DNA of 34,331 nucleotides from a virus. A model generated the notes under the pieces. That model worked only from the letters and a program-made list of their open reading frames with translations, ran no database searches and was not told where the DNA came from. The translations under genes were made by a program, and so were the position numbers. Where the stretch lies: positions 1 through 34,331 of the IMG/VR virus record IMGVR_UViG_3300005832_000019; one strand, given 5' to 3'. Positions 1 to 5,128 of the stretch are shown here, piece by piece (position 1 is the first letter of the stretch; each line of letters starts with the position of its first letter).

Positions 1-42
1 TTGCATTAACGATTTGATTAAAGAATAAAGTTTGGAGGCAAT

Positions 43-216
43 ATGATAATAAGAATAGGCAAAATCAAATTAGTAGATACAAAAAAAGAAAATATGATTT
101 GTAATAATCTTTTTCTAATGGTTTTTATATTAATAATTGTTTGGTTTGTATTTGGTTCCCTTTTAATTATGCATACCGAAACACAAGCGGTATATCTTGA
201 AAGGGCTAGGAAATGA
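43..216 (+). CDS. 57-aa single-pass membrane protein, unknown function
   Basis: Reads MIIRIGKIKLVDTKK at the start, then one long hydrophobic stretch at about residues 23-42 (NLFLMVFILIIVWFVFG region), then a short polar tail. A strong ribosome binding site (TTTGGAGG at 31-38) lies 4 nt before the ATG, which is the main reason to believe this short frame. The predicted topology is a basic N-terminus, one transmembrane helix and a short C-terminus. It heads the rightward early cluster, and its TGA overlaps the ATG of a 15-codon frame at 213. No family is recognised; small membrane proteins are common in phage early regions. Confidence 0.6.
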   Translation: MIIRIGKIKLVDTKKENMICNNLFLMVFILIIVWFVFGSLLIMHTETQAVYLERARK

Positions 217-260
217 AAAAAATAACTAAAAAATGGCTGGAAGATAAATGGGGAAATTGA
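213..260 (+). CDS. possible 15-aa minigene
   Basis: A tiny frame (MKKITKKWLEDKWGN) whose ATG overlaps the TGA of the preceding membrane protein gene in an ATGA arrangement, which suggests translational coupling. It is basic and tryptophan-containing. It is too short to judge by composition and could simply be a chance frame in the leader of the gene at 321. Low confidence. Confidence 0.2.
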   Translation: MKKITKKWLEDKWGN

Positions 261-276
261 TTTTTTATGAAAATTC

Positions 277-309
277 ATTACGGTATGGTTTGAAATTATT
301 AAAAAAGGA
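277..309 (+). repeat. 33-nt leader repeat, copy A (inverted copy at 5091-5124)
   Basis: The stretch starting ATTACGGTATGGTTTGAAAT and running through TATTAAAAAAGGA is repeated at 5091-5124 on the other strand, with one extra A as the only difference. In both places it ends in the ribosome binding site of the next gene, whose ATG is followed by ACA. It contains a two-codon frame (ATG GTT TGA). It may be a duplicated translational or transcriptional control element. The two copies are inverted relative to each other in the genome. Confidence 0.75.
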
Positions 310-320
310 AGGCGAAAAAA

Positions 321-401
321 ATGACAAGACATGGCGTTATTGAAGTGGAAGTAAGCGGAAATAAATTCGAAAACCCAGAGCTTTTGAAAAATGGAAATTA
401 A
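321..401 (+). CDS. possible 26-aa protein, unknown
   Basis: The short frame MTRHGVIEVEVSGNKFENPE... follows a good purine-rich ribosome site (AAGGAAGGCG at 307-314 region) and the 33-nt leader repeat. Its last 11 nt overlap the start of the 65-aa gene at 391 in another frame. The start MTRHGVIEVEV looks like the first strand of a small beta protein, so it might be the remnant 5' end of a longer gene. No family is recognised. Confidence 0.35.
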   Translation: MTRHGVIEVEVSGNKFENPELLKNGN

Positions 402-588
402 CTTACAAGAAGCTTTTTGTGTACTATTAGACAATTGGTATTTGCAAGAAAAAGAGAAACTGAAAGGTTCCGGACAGCATCATCTTGGTCTTTTAAAAGA
501 AACGGTAAAATCCCAGTGTTGTGTCTTTTTGCAAGGCTTAGAGATATATGTTGAGAAATTGAAGAGAGATAGGGGCATAAAACAGTAA
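391..588 (+). CDS. 65-aa hypothetical protein
   Basis: Starts MEINLQEAFCVLLDNWYLQE and is predicted mostly helical with an alternating Lys/Glu pattern. Two adjacent cysteines (SQCC, about residues 42-45) are notable. It overlaps the 26-aa frame upstream by 11 nt, so it may be translationally coupled, because no clear GGAGG precedes its ATG. It is the last gene before the strong promoter at 629. No family is recognised. Confidence 0.5.
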   Translation: MEINLQEAFCVLLDNWYLQEKEKLKGSGQHHLGLLKETVKSQCCVFLQGLEIYVEKLKRDRGIKQ

Positions 589-628
589 ATTTCGGAACAA
601 GCTTAGAGTTAAGAACATCGATAATATA

Positions 629-657
629 TTGACAGTGTTTATAAACAATGTTAATAT
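629..657 (+). promoter_or_regulatory. sigma70-type early promoter
   Basis: A perfect -35 TTGACA (629-634), a 17-nt spacer and a -10 TAATAT (652-657). Transcription would begin near 664 and read into the gene at 687, whose GGAGG is at 676-679 region. The spacer contains the 12-bp palindrome TGTTTATAAACA, placed where a repressor would block RNA polymerase. It probably drives the rightward early cluster from 687 onward. Confidence 0.8.
636..647. promoter_or_regulatory. operator-like palindrome in early promoter
   Basis: TGTTTATAAACA is a perfect 12-bp palindrome lying between the -35 and -10 boxes of the promoter at 629-657. A near-identical sequence (TGTTTTTAAACA) forms the core of an inverted repeat at 5764-5779 in the other control region. 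Together they suggest binding sites for one phage repressor, for which the Cro/CI-like protein at 4240 is a candidate. The link is inferred from position and sequence only. Confidence 0.6.
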
Positions 658-686
658 ATAAGTATATTAACTTTGGAGGTTTAACA

Positions 687-935
687 ATGGATCATGAATT
701 GGAGTTATCAAAAAATTATTGGGATTGTGAATGTGTTGATAATTATATACAGCCTGTATCACAAAATCACTGCAATAAATGTGGTGCAAATCAAGAATCG
801 CAACCCCCTAGTCGTGTTAGAGAATTAAAAGAGGCCTGCTTGGAATATATCGTTACTAAAAAAGAAACGAAATGCGGGAAAGATTGCCCAAACTGGACCG
901 GCGTTCCTTCTGGGTGCGCTTGTCTCATTCAGTGA
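687..935 (+). CDS. 82-aa zinc-ribbon-like protein
   Basis: Start chosen at the ATG at 687 because a GGAGG lies at the normal distance; an in-frame ATG at 648 would place the promoter inside the gene. It begins MDHELELSKNYWDCECVDNY and then has HCNKCGA. The C-x-C and C-x2-C pairs suggest one small zinc site. The C-terminal part carries four more cysteines (KCGKDCPNW and CAC). This type of YWDCEC...CxxCG protein is often seen in phage accessory regions, but no biochemical role is known to me. First gene downstream of the early promoter. Confidence 0.65.
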   Translation: MDHELELSKNYWDCECVDNYIQPVSQNHCNKCGANQESQPPSRVRELKEACLEYIVTKKETKCGKDCPNWTGVPSGCACLIQ

Positions 936-961
936 TATTGGATTAATTTGGAGATGACAAG

Positions 962-1174
962 ATGGAATTAACAAAAAATCAAATTAAAATAATAGATTAT
1001 TTAAAAAAATCTAACGAAGAAAGCCCTGATGAATACGTTTCTCCTACCAAAATAGGACTGGATTTGACAGACAGAAAAATGAATAGTAATTGGGCATCAA
1101 GAATATGCTTGGAATTAGTGAAACTTGGTTTAATTGAAAGGTCAAATAAAGGCCATTATAGAATCCTGGTTTAG
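962..1174 (+). CDS. 70-aa winged-helix DNA-binding protein
   Basis: MELTKNQIKIIDYLKKS is the first helix of a typical winged-helix fold. A recognition-helix-like segment (YVSPTKIGLDL, about residues 26-36) and a second helix ending in LVKLGLIERSNKGHYRI (about 52-68) follow. The last part is the hallmark 'L...GLIER...G.Y' wing of MarR/ArsR-like regulators. It consists of the DNA-binding domain alone, with no effector domain. An upstream TTTGGAGATGACAAG provides the ribosome site. Probably a small phage transcription regulator. Confidence 0.65.
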   Translation: MELTKNQIKIIDYLKKSNEESPDEYVSPTKIGLDLTDRKMNSNWASRICLELVKLGLIERSNKGHYRILV

Positions 1175-1178
1175 TAAA

Positions 1179-1364
1179 ATGCCAAAAAAACCAACAAATA
1201 ACTACAACATTGAAGAAATTCAAAGAGTGTACAACACTACCGGGAATCATATTTTGTCTCGTACGGCTAAAATACTAGGCTATAAAAAAGGAGCGTTCAC
1301 TGGTTGGGTAAATAGAAATTATGACAGAAAAACTTTCTTTATAAAAAAGAACAGGGAGTATTAA
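1179..1364 (+). CDS. 61-aa helix-turn-helix-like protein
   Basis: Start taken at the ATG at 1179, 4 nt after the stop of the preceding gene; an in-frame TTG at 1134 would overlap that gene. The core NIEEIQRVYNTTGNHILSRT and AKILGYKKGAFTGWVNR (about 9-46) resembles a small homeodomain-like helix-turn-helix, with a basic C-terminal tail. Expected to bind DNA, with unknown targets. Tightly spaced with the winged-helix gene, so the two are probably co-expressed. Confidence 0.55.
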   Translation: MPKKPTNNYNIEEIQRVYNTTGNHILSRTAKILGYKKGAFTGWVNRNYDRKTFFIKKNREY

Positions 1365-1365
1365 A

Positions 1366-1647
1366 ATGATGGAAAAAGACATGCAAGGAAAAACAGCAAG
1401 AATTTACCCTATAATAAAAACTAATTTATTTGAAAAAATTCTTATAAAGTTATTGGGTAATAGATTTATTATGCATAATGTTGAAATAACGGTACGTGTT
1501 GAAAAAAAAGAAATACATTTTGATGTAGGTATTGCCTGCAATGAAAATAAAACACCACTGCTACATAATAGCCATTTTAAATATATCGACCCGTTAAAGT
1601 TACATACATCAGTTTTTAATATCTGGCTAAACCGGGGAGTAGTATAA
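1366..1647 (+). CDS. 93-aa hypothetical protein
   Basis: Starts MMEKDMQGKTARIYPI; the AGGGAG site at 1353-1358 supports either of the two adjacent ATGs (1366, 1369). It is predicted mixed alpha/beta with an amphipathic strand pattern (VEITVRVEKKEIHFDVGI, about 41-58). No known motif. Its last 15 nt overlap the 5' end of the tRNA-like gene at 1633, an unusual arrangement for a tRNA and a coding gene on the same strand. Confidence 0.55.
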   Translation: MMEKDMQGKTARIYPIIKTNLFEKILIKLLGNRFIMHNVEITVRVEKKEIHFDVGIACNENKTPLLHNSHFKYIDPLKLHTSVFNIWLNRGVV

Positions 1648-1712
1648 CGGAAATACGCACTGGTACCGTAATCAAGAAAAGTGTGATCCAGGTTCAATTC
1701 CTGGCTCCCCGA
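1633..1712 (+). tRNA. tRNA-like gene with enlarged anticodon arm
   Basis: The acceptor stem CGGGGAG (1633-1639) pairs perfectly with CTCCCCG (1705-1711), and A1712 is the discriminator. The D arm is GTAT/ATAC around a 7-nt loop containing GG. The T arm is a perfect CCAGG-TTCAATT-CCTGG. A 4-nt spacer (TGAT) precedes the T arm as in class I tRNAs. The anticodon arm is abnormal: CACT pairs with AGTG, but the enclosed loop is 18 nt (1661-1678), about nine more than allowed. I could not assign an anticodon. CCA is not encoded. It may be a true tRNA with an unusual arm, a tRNA mimic or a decayed gene. Confidence 0.65.
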
Positions 1713-1740
1713 CTTCATTATGCTAATTGGAGGAAAAAAA

Positions 1741-2172
1741 ATGCGAGGTTTTTTTGAAATAGGAATATACAAACCAAAAACAGCAAACAACATTGGTACG
1801 TTATGGCGAAGTGCGTACCAATTAGGGGCGGCCGGTATATTTGTTATTGGGAAAAGATATAAAAAACAATGCTCAGATACGGTGTGTGCATATAAGCATA
1901 TCCCATTAAAACAATATGATTCTTTTGAAACTTTTCTAAATACAAAAACATATGATTGTCAATTAATAGGAATCGAACAGGGCGGCAATAATTTAAAAGA
2001 ATTCGAGCACCCCAAAAGATGCATTTATTTATTGGGGGCAGAAGATAACATGCTACCCATAGATGTTTTAGATAAGTGCCACGACATCATAAGTATAGAA
2101 TCAATAAGAACAAATTCATATAATGTTTCAGTTACTGGAAGCATTGTTATGTATGATAGAGTTTTTGGTTAA
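1741..2172 (+). CDS. SpoU/TrmH-family RNA 2'-O-methyltransferase (SPOUT fold)
   Basis: Start at the ATG at 1741, because the GGAGG at 1731-1735 lies within the longer reading from 1720. At 143 aa it matches the minimal TrmL-like SPOUT enzymes. The three family motifs are visible: motif 1 NNIGTLWRSAYQLGA (16-30, with Asn17 and catalytic-type Arg23), motif 2 YLLGAED (96-102), and motif 3 SYNVSVTGSIVMYDR (126-140), which forms the trefoil-knot S-adenosylmethionine site. Family members methylate the ribose of tRNA or rRNA; TrmL acts on the wobble base. It begins 28 nt after the tRNA-like gene, so a link between the two is plausible but unproven. Confidence 0.85.
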   Translation: MRGFFEIGIYKPKTANNIGTLWRSAYQLGAAGIFVIGKRYKKQCSDTVCAYKHIPLKQYDSFETFLNTKTYDCQLIGIEQGGNNLKEFEHPKRCIYLLGAEDNMLPIDVLDKCHDIISIESIRTNSYNVSVTGSIVMYDRVFG

Positions 2173-2200
2173 TGTTTTTTATGCGAAATTGGAGGCTTAA

Positions 2201-2368
2201 ATGTATCAAAAATGTCCGGTATGTGGAGGAAGAGGAACAGTTCCAGGTGGTTTTTATAGCACCTATAGTCACGGATTGACTACTAGCCTGGAACCGGAAA
2301 CTTGCAGGCGTTGCAATGGATTGGGGACAATATCTGATAATGAGACAATGTTTGTAGCTACTAAATAA
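2201..2368 (+). CDS. 55-aa DnaJ-type zinc finger protein
   Basis: An ideal GGAGG (2191-2195) precedes ATG 2201. The protein has two CxxCxGxG repeats, CPVCGGRG (residues 5-12) and CRRCNGLG (35-42), separated by a Gly/Ser/Tyr-rich loop. This is half of the four-repeat cysteine-rich domain of DnaJ, so it should bind one zinc ion. Stand-alone proteins of this kind are common in phages and plasmids. A role in protein-protein contact or folding is conceivable but not shown. Confidence 0.7.
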   Translation: MYQKCPVCGGRGTVPGGFYSTYSHGLTTSLEPETCRRCNGLGTISDNETMFVATK

Positions 2369-2426
2369 TAATTACTTACTGTTTTATTATGAGAAAATAA
2401 GAAAACTAATAATAAAAGGATAGGAA

Positions 2427-2507
2427 ATGAAAGAAATATTAAAAAAAATTAACGACATTGTAATATCGTTAATGATGGTATTGTGTTTGGCTGGATTTTT
2501 AATTTAA
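2427..2507 (+). CDS. possible 26-aa membrane peptide
   Basis: MKEILKKINDIVISLMMVLC is followed by LAGFLI: a short amphipathic start and one hydrophobic helix (about 11-26). A purine-rich AAAGGATAGGAA precedes the ATG. It is in a gap between two credible genes, which supports it, but its length makes it uncertain. Function unknown. Confidence 0.4.
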   Translation: MKEILKKINDIVISLMMVLCLAGFLI

Positions 2508-2536
2508 TACTAAAGGACTGAAGGGATGAGTAAATT

Positions 2537-2737
2537 TTGGAAAAATTAAAACCGTGTCCGTTTTGTGGTGAAATACCCAATTTAATATCAAGGGGGAATC
2601 AAATTGGAAATAGAAAGCTTCATTATGTACAATGTCAAAATTTAAAATGTATGTTGCTTATTCAAACACTGATGTTCAAAAGCAAAAAAGAAGTAATAAA
2701 TATATGGAATAAAAGAGCACCACAATGCAGAAATTAG
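2537..2737 (+). CDS. Lar-like zinc-ribbon protein (restriction alleviation type)
   Basis: A probable TTG start at 2537 gives MEKLKPCPFCGEIPN. The KPCPFCG box (residues 5-11), followed by a second cysteine pair (QCQNLKC, 33-39) and the terminal 'IWNKRA' box, is the pattern of Lar-family proteins. In lambdoid prophages Lar modulates type I restriction-modification. At 66 aa it fits the family. GAAGGGATG at 2519-2527 supplies a weak ribosome site. Many phage proteins share this fold with no proven anti-restriction role. Confidence 0.65.
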   Translation: MEKLKPCPFCGEIPNLISRGNQIGNRKLHYVQCQNLKCMLLIQTLMFKSKKEVINIWNKRAPQCRN

Positions 2738-2856
2738 CATTGTTTGAAACATAACAAATTTTTAAATAAGGGATTGCGTAAGGAATTAACGTAAAACCTT
2801 AAAGCTACATTAAAAGTATTGTTAATGCTGTTGCTGGAGGAGTGAGTGCAAAAAAA

Positions 2857-2943
2857 ATGAGTTATATTGAAGATTTCCTGGAAGATGAAGAAGAAAGACA
2901 GCGGAATTTAATAGAAGAATTAAATAAAATATACGAGGAGTGA
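2857..2943 (+). CDS. possible 28-aa acidic peptide
   Basis: The frame MSYIEDFLEDEEERQRNLIE... is strongly acidic and helical, as for a short coiled coil. GGAGG at 2836-2840 is either too close to an in-frame GTG (2842) or too far from this ATG, so the start is unclear. It ends 8 nt before the gene at 2952. It could be a real small protein or a leader frame. Confidence 0.3.
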   Translation: MSYIEDFLEDEEERQRNLIEELNKIYEE

Positions 2944-2951
2944 TGAGATAA

Positions 2952-3209
2952 ATGAACGAGGAGCAATGGGATAATAAAATAATTGTAATAAAAGAAGGCC
3001 TGCTAATCAGTATCATAAATGATGTTGTTACGTTTTCTGCTATATCCGGAGCAATGTATTTAAATTATATTTTTTGCGGAAACAGCCAAATTATGAATGG
3101 TTTTTTTATACTGTTATTTTTATTTAAATCCAATTCTTATTTAAATAAATATAAAATGACAATTAAAGAGGCAAAGGAATATATAAATAAATTAGAGGAT
3201 GTCGCATAA
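2952..3209 (+). CDS. 85-aa membrane protein, two predicted helices
   Basis: Starts MNEEQWDNKIIVIKEG. Hydrophobic segments at about 17-41 (LLISIINDVVTFSAISGAMY) and 46-60 (IMNGFFILLFLF) are followed by a basic amphipathic C-terminus (TIKEAKEYINKLEDVA). The ATG follows a GAGGAG by about 11 nt. The layout resembles small phage inner-membrane proteins of unknown function. It is far from the lysis genes, so calling it a holin is not justified. Confidence 0.55.
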   Translation: MNEEQWDNKIIVIKEGLLISIINDVVTFSAISGAMYLNYIFCGNSQIMNGFFILLFLFKSNSYLNKYKMTIKEAKEYINKLEDVA

Positions 3210-3241
3210 GATTGGTTATGTAAATATAATCGGAGGATAAT

Positions 3242-3490
3242 ATGCTACACAGAATAAAAATAAAACAATGTTATTTGATTCATATACTAGAAGGAATAAA
3301 AAATTTTGAAGTTCGTAAAAACGACCGCGATTATCAAGTCGGAGACAAAATAAGATTTCTACCAATAGAAGATGAAAATTACGATGTATACCTTACTGAA
3401 AAAAACATACCTGAATATAAAATAATTTATGTTCACGAAGGTTACGGGATTAATGCAACTTATGTTGTTTTAGGAATTAAAGCAATTTAA
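3242..3490 (+). CDS. DUF3850-like (ASCH/PUA-related) protein
   Basis: MLHRIKIKQCYLIHILEGIK is followed by NFEVRKNDRDYQVGDKIRF (22-40), the hallmark 'FEvRkNDRdyqvGD' box of DUF3850 phage proteins, and ends with the typical TYVVLGI strand. At 82 aa it is the expected length. These proteins are predicted to have an ASCH/PUA-like beta barrel that may bind RNA or modified nucleotides. A CGGAGG site at 3231-3236 supports the start. It lies about 1 kb from the tRNA-like gene and the methyltransferase. Confidence 0.75.
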   Translation: MLHRIKIKQCYLIHILEGIKNFEVRKNDRDYQVGDKIRFLPIEDENYDVYLTEKNIPEYKIIYVHEGYGINATYVVLGIKAI

Positions 3491-3496
3491 TTAAAC

Positions 3497-3512
3497 CCCA
3501 CGAATTCGTGGG
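3497..3512. repeat. 16-bp perfect palindrome
   Basis: CCCACGAATTCGTGGG is perfectly palindromic and starts 6 nt after the stop of the DUF3850-like gene. As RNA it would fold into a 6-bp stem with an AAUU loop. No U-run follows (GTGTATAG), so it is not a standard intrinsic terminator. It could be a protein-binding site, an mRNA-stabilising 3' hairpin or a weak rho-independent pause. Confidence 0.6.
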
Positions 3513-3533
3513 TGTATAGAAAGAAATTGAATT

Positions 3534-3704
3534 TTGGAAGAAATAAATGTTATTTATGAAAAACTTATTGATAGTCTTAAAATGAGCCATAAACTTTTGG
3601 AAAAAAGACCAGATTTGTCTAAAAAATATTTTGAGTCTATAAGAGAATCATTTGTTATTTTAGAAGATTATTTTAAAACAAATGAAATAAAAGATCGAAA
3701 ATAA
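3534..3704 (+). CDS. 56-aa helical hypothetical protein
   Basis: The frame opens with TTG at 3534 (LEEINVIYEKLIDSLKMSHK...) and has an internal ATG at 3582. It is predicted entirely helical with a coiled-coil-like spacing of Leu/Ile. The ribosome site is weak (AAAGAAATTG). Fills the gap between the DUF3850-like gene and the zinc-ribbon gene at 3727. No family recognised; start uncertain. Confidence 0.4.
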   Translation: MEEINVIYEKLIDSLKMSHKLLEKRPDLSKKYFESIRESFVILEDYFKTNEIKDRK

Positions 3705-3726
3705 TTAAATAAGGTTAGGGAATATT

Positions 3727-4179
3727 ATGACGCGAATTTTTAAAAATTGGGAGTTTGAGGAAGCTAGATGCTGTGAGTATTGTGCAGTATTGCAGTATTA
3801 TACGTTTGATTGCCCTAAATGTAAAATGAAAGAGGCAGAGACTAATCTTGATGAAGAGCTAGAAGATATCGTAAATTGGCATCCAAATGATACAGCGTAT
3901 TTTAAATGCGAAAATTGCGGACAAGAATTTGAAATAGTTAAAGTTACCAGTTGGGACTCTGCGGATATTAAAATGATAAAAAAACCAAAAAAGGAAATAT
4001 TAAAAACCATCATTAGCCGCATCCCTTTCCCTAAAGTCATAAGATTAAAAATATTTAAAAAGTACTATATGATAACTAAAATAATTCCCGCATTTGAATT
4101 CACGGGAAAAGAAATAAATCTTAAAATTAAATGTTTACCTTTTAAGTTTAATTTAATGACTTATGAAATTAAAAATTAA
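3727..4179 (+). CDS. 150-aa protein with tandem zinc-ribbon cysteines
   Basis: Starts MTRIFKNWEFEEARCCEYC. Cysteine pairs at about 15-19 (CCEYC), 29-32 (CPKC) and 60-63 (CENC) suggest one or two zinc sites in the first 70 residues. The second half is basic and rich in Lys/Ile, with no motif I recognise. The ribosome site is a weak GTTAGGGAA. It may bind nucleic acid, but nothing specific is visible. It ends 61 nt before the regulator at 4240. Confidence 0.55.
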   Translation: MTRIFKNWEFEEARCCEYCAVLQYYTFDCPKCKMKEAETNLDEELEDIVNWHPNDTAYFKCENCGQEFEIVKVTSWDSADIKMIKKPKKEILKTIISRIPFPKVIRLKIFKKYYMITKIIPAFEFTGKEINLKIKCLPFKFNLMTYEIKN

Positions 4180-4202
4180 GGTAATGTCATAGTTAACGGT
4201 AG

Positions 4203-4231
4203 ATGACAAATAAAATTATTTTATCTAAAAT
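4203..4231 (+). promoter_or_regulatory. promoter giving a leaderless regulator mRNA
   Basis: -35 ATGACA (4203-4208, 5 of 6 to TTGACA), 17-nt spacer, -10 TAAAAT (4226-4231). The expected start near 4238-4240 coincides with the ATG of the Cro/CI-like gene, and no ribosome binding site is present between the -10 and the ATG. The mRNA would therefore be leaderless, as known for lambda cI from its maintenance promoter. Confidence 0.6.
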
Positions 4232-4239
4232 AGCTCATT

Positions 4240-4455
4240 ATGAATATCTATAAATGTATAGGAAATAAAATAAAAGCAATAAGAATTAAATTTGCTTTAA
4301 CCCAAGAAAGGCTGGCAGTAATGATGAATTGTGATGCAACAACAATACATCATTATGAAGCAGCTAAAAGAAAAATAGACATTTATAATTTAATGCTATT
4401 TTGCAGAATATTTGACATCAATATAGGCGATTTTATTTTGTATCCTCAAAATTAA
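4240..4455 (+). CDS. Cro/CI-type (XRE) transcriptional regulator
   Basis: 71 aa consisting only of an HTH_3 domain. MNIYKCIGNKIKAIRIKFAL leads into the helix-turn-helix (LTQERLAVMMNCDATTIHHY, about 20-39), followed by the usual 'E...R.IDIYNLMLFCRIFDINIGDF' helices. No oligomerisation or protease domain is present, so it is Cro-sized. Transcription appears leaderless from the promoter at 4203-4231. It lies at the end of the rightward cluster facing a leftward regulator block. It is the best candidate for the protein that binds the TGTTTwTAAACA palindromes, though that pairing is inferred. Confidence 0.8.
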   Translation: MNIYKCIGNKIKAIRIKFALTQERLAVMMNCDATTIHHYEAAKRKIDIYNLMLFCRIFDINIGDFILYPQN

Positions 4456-4536
4456 ATAGAGAGTTTGAAATCCCTCATCTATCTCAAGGCCAGAGTAGAC
4501 CTTCAGTGAATAACTGACGTTGCGCGCCAAATTAAT
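4456..4536. other. convergent intergenic region with short hairpin
   Basis: This 81-nt gap separates the rightward regulator from the leftward gene at 4537-4731. It is noticeably richer in G and C than its surroundings (AAGGCCAGAG, GTTGCGCGCC). TCAGT-GAATA-ACTGA (4503-4517) can fold as a 5-bp hairpin, but no T-run follows on either strand, so a terminator is not convincing. Nothing else is recognised here. Confidence 0.35.
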
Positions 4537-4731
4537 TTATTTCACAATCTCCCAAACGTCGGGCACTTTATGATGATATATTTTTCCAGATCGAAGTAAT
4601 TTTTCAAGGTGCTTGCAAAGGGTTTGTTTTGAGAGCCCTATTTCTCTTGCCACCTGTGCCTTTGTTTTCCCTGATTTTAGTTTTGCAATAATAAGTTCTA
4701 AATCATATTCAATTTCTTGCAATCTTCCCAT
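4537..4731 (-). CDS. 64-aa helix-turn-helix protein
   Basis: MGRLQEIEYDLELIIAKLKS is followed by KTKAQVAREIGLSKQTLCKH (22-41), a clear resolvase/winged-type helix-turn-helix, then LEKLLRSGKIYHHK. An AAAGGA site (4740-4745) lies 8 nt from the ATG. It is the last gene of the leftward regulatory block and faces the Cro/CI-like gene convergently. Likely a small DNA-binding regulator; its operator is unknown. Confidence 0.65.
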   Translation of the reverse strand: MGRLQEIEYDLELIIAKLKSGKTKAQVAREIGLSKQTLCKHLEKLLRSGKIYHHKVPDVWEIVK

Positions 4732-4795
4732 TAGTTTTTTCCTTTATTATCCCCTTTTCTCGGCTGTCTCCTCAAACTCGCAAAGGCGTTTTTAA

Positions 4796-5080
4796 TTAGT
4801 TCTTATAAATCCTAACCGTTTTCACAAGTAGAGACGGCTTATTTTTTACTTTAAGGTATATCCTAACTGATCTTGCGATGGTGCACCCCTGCACACTCTT
4901 TATTATATTTTCAATTTCAATTTCAATCTCTTCTTTTGTTGCTTTTTCTGAATTATATATTACGGCTTGATAATGATTGTGGAATAGTTCAACCTGACTT
5001 CTGAGGCTATCTGTAAATCTTTCACTTTCTCTATCTTGTTCTTCTGCGGCCTTATTTATCATTTGTTCTATTGTTGTCAT
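4796..5080 (-). CDS. 94-aa hypothetical protein
   Basis: Starts MTTIEQMINKAAEEQDRESE. An AGGAG at 5090-5094 lies 9 nt from the ATG, within leader repeat copy B. The N-terminal two-thirds are helical and acidic; the C-terminal third reads as beta strands (VRIYLKVKNKPSLLVKTVRI). No motif recognised. It shares its leader sequence with the short frame at 321 on the other strand. Confidence 0.55.
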   Translation of the reverse strand: MTTIEQMINKAAEEQDRESERFTDSLRSQVELFHNHYQAVIYNSEKATKEEIEIEIENIIKSVQGCTIARSVRIYLKVKNKPSLLVKTVRIYKN

Positions 5081-5090
5081 TTCTCATCAC

Positions 5091-5124
5091 TCCTTTTTTT
5101 AATAATTTCAAACCATACCGTAAT
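5091..5124 (-). repeat. 33/34-nt leader repeat, copy B
   Basis: On the minus strand this matches the sequence at 277-309 in every base except one extra A in the A-run before GGA. It lies between the stop of the 111-aa gene (5129) and the ATG at 5080 and includes the ribosome site. Such long identity between leaders on opposite strands is unlikely by chance even in AT-rich DNA, because the TTACGGTATGGTTTG core is not low-complexity. Confidence 0.75.
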
Positions 5125-5128
5125 ATTT

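Noticed and set aside
18-434. 138-aa minus-strand frame
   Set aside because: Opposite to several small plus-strand genes with clear GGAGG sites; Phe/Ile-rich shadow of A/T-rich coding sequence.
1661-1678. Self-splicing or archaeal-type intron in the tRNA-like gene
   Set aside because: The extra sequence is only about 9 nt, far too short for a group I intron, and no bulge-helix-bulge structure is visible.
1683-1712. 3' half of the tRNA-like gene as an attachment site
   Set aside because: Both halves of the acceptor stem are present and no integrase or second copy of the sequence is found in the window.
1404-1793. 129-aa minus-strand frame
   Set aside because: It runs across the tRNA-like gene and the start of the SpoU gene; shadow frame without a ribosome site.
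4503-4517. Hairpin as terminator between converging genes
   Set aside because: Only 5 bp and no T-run on either strand.
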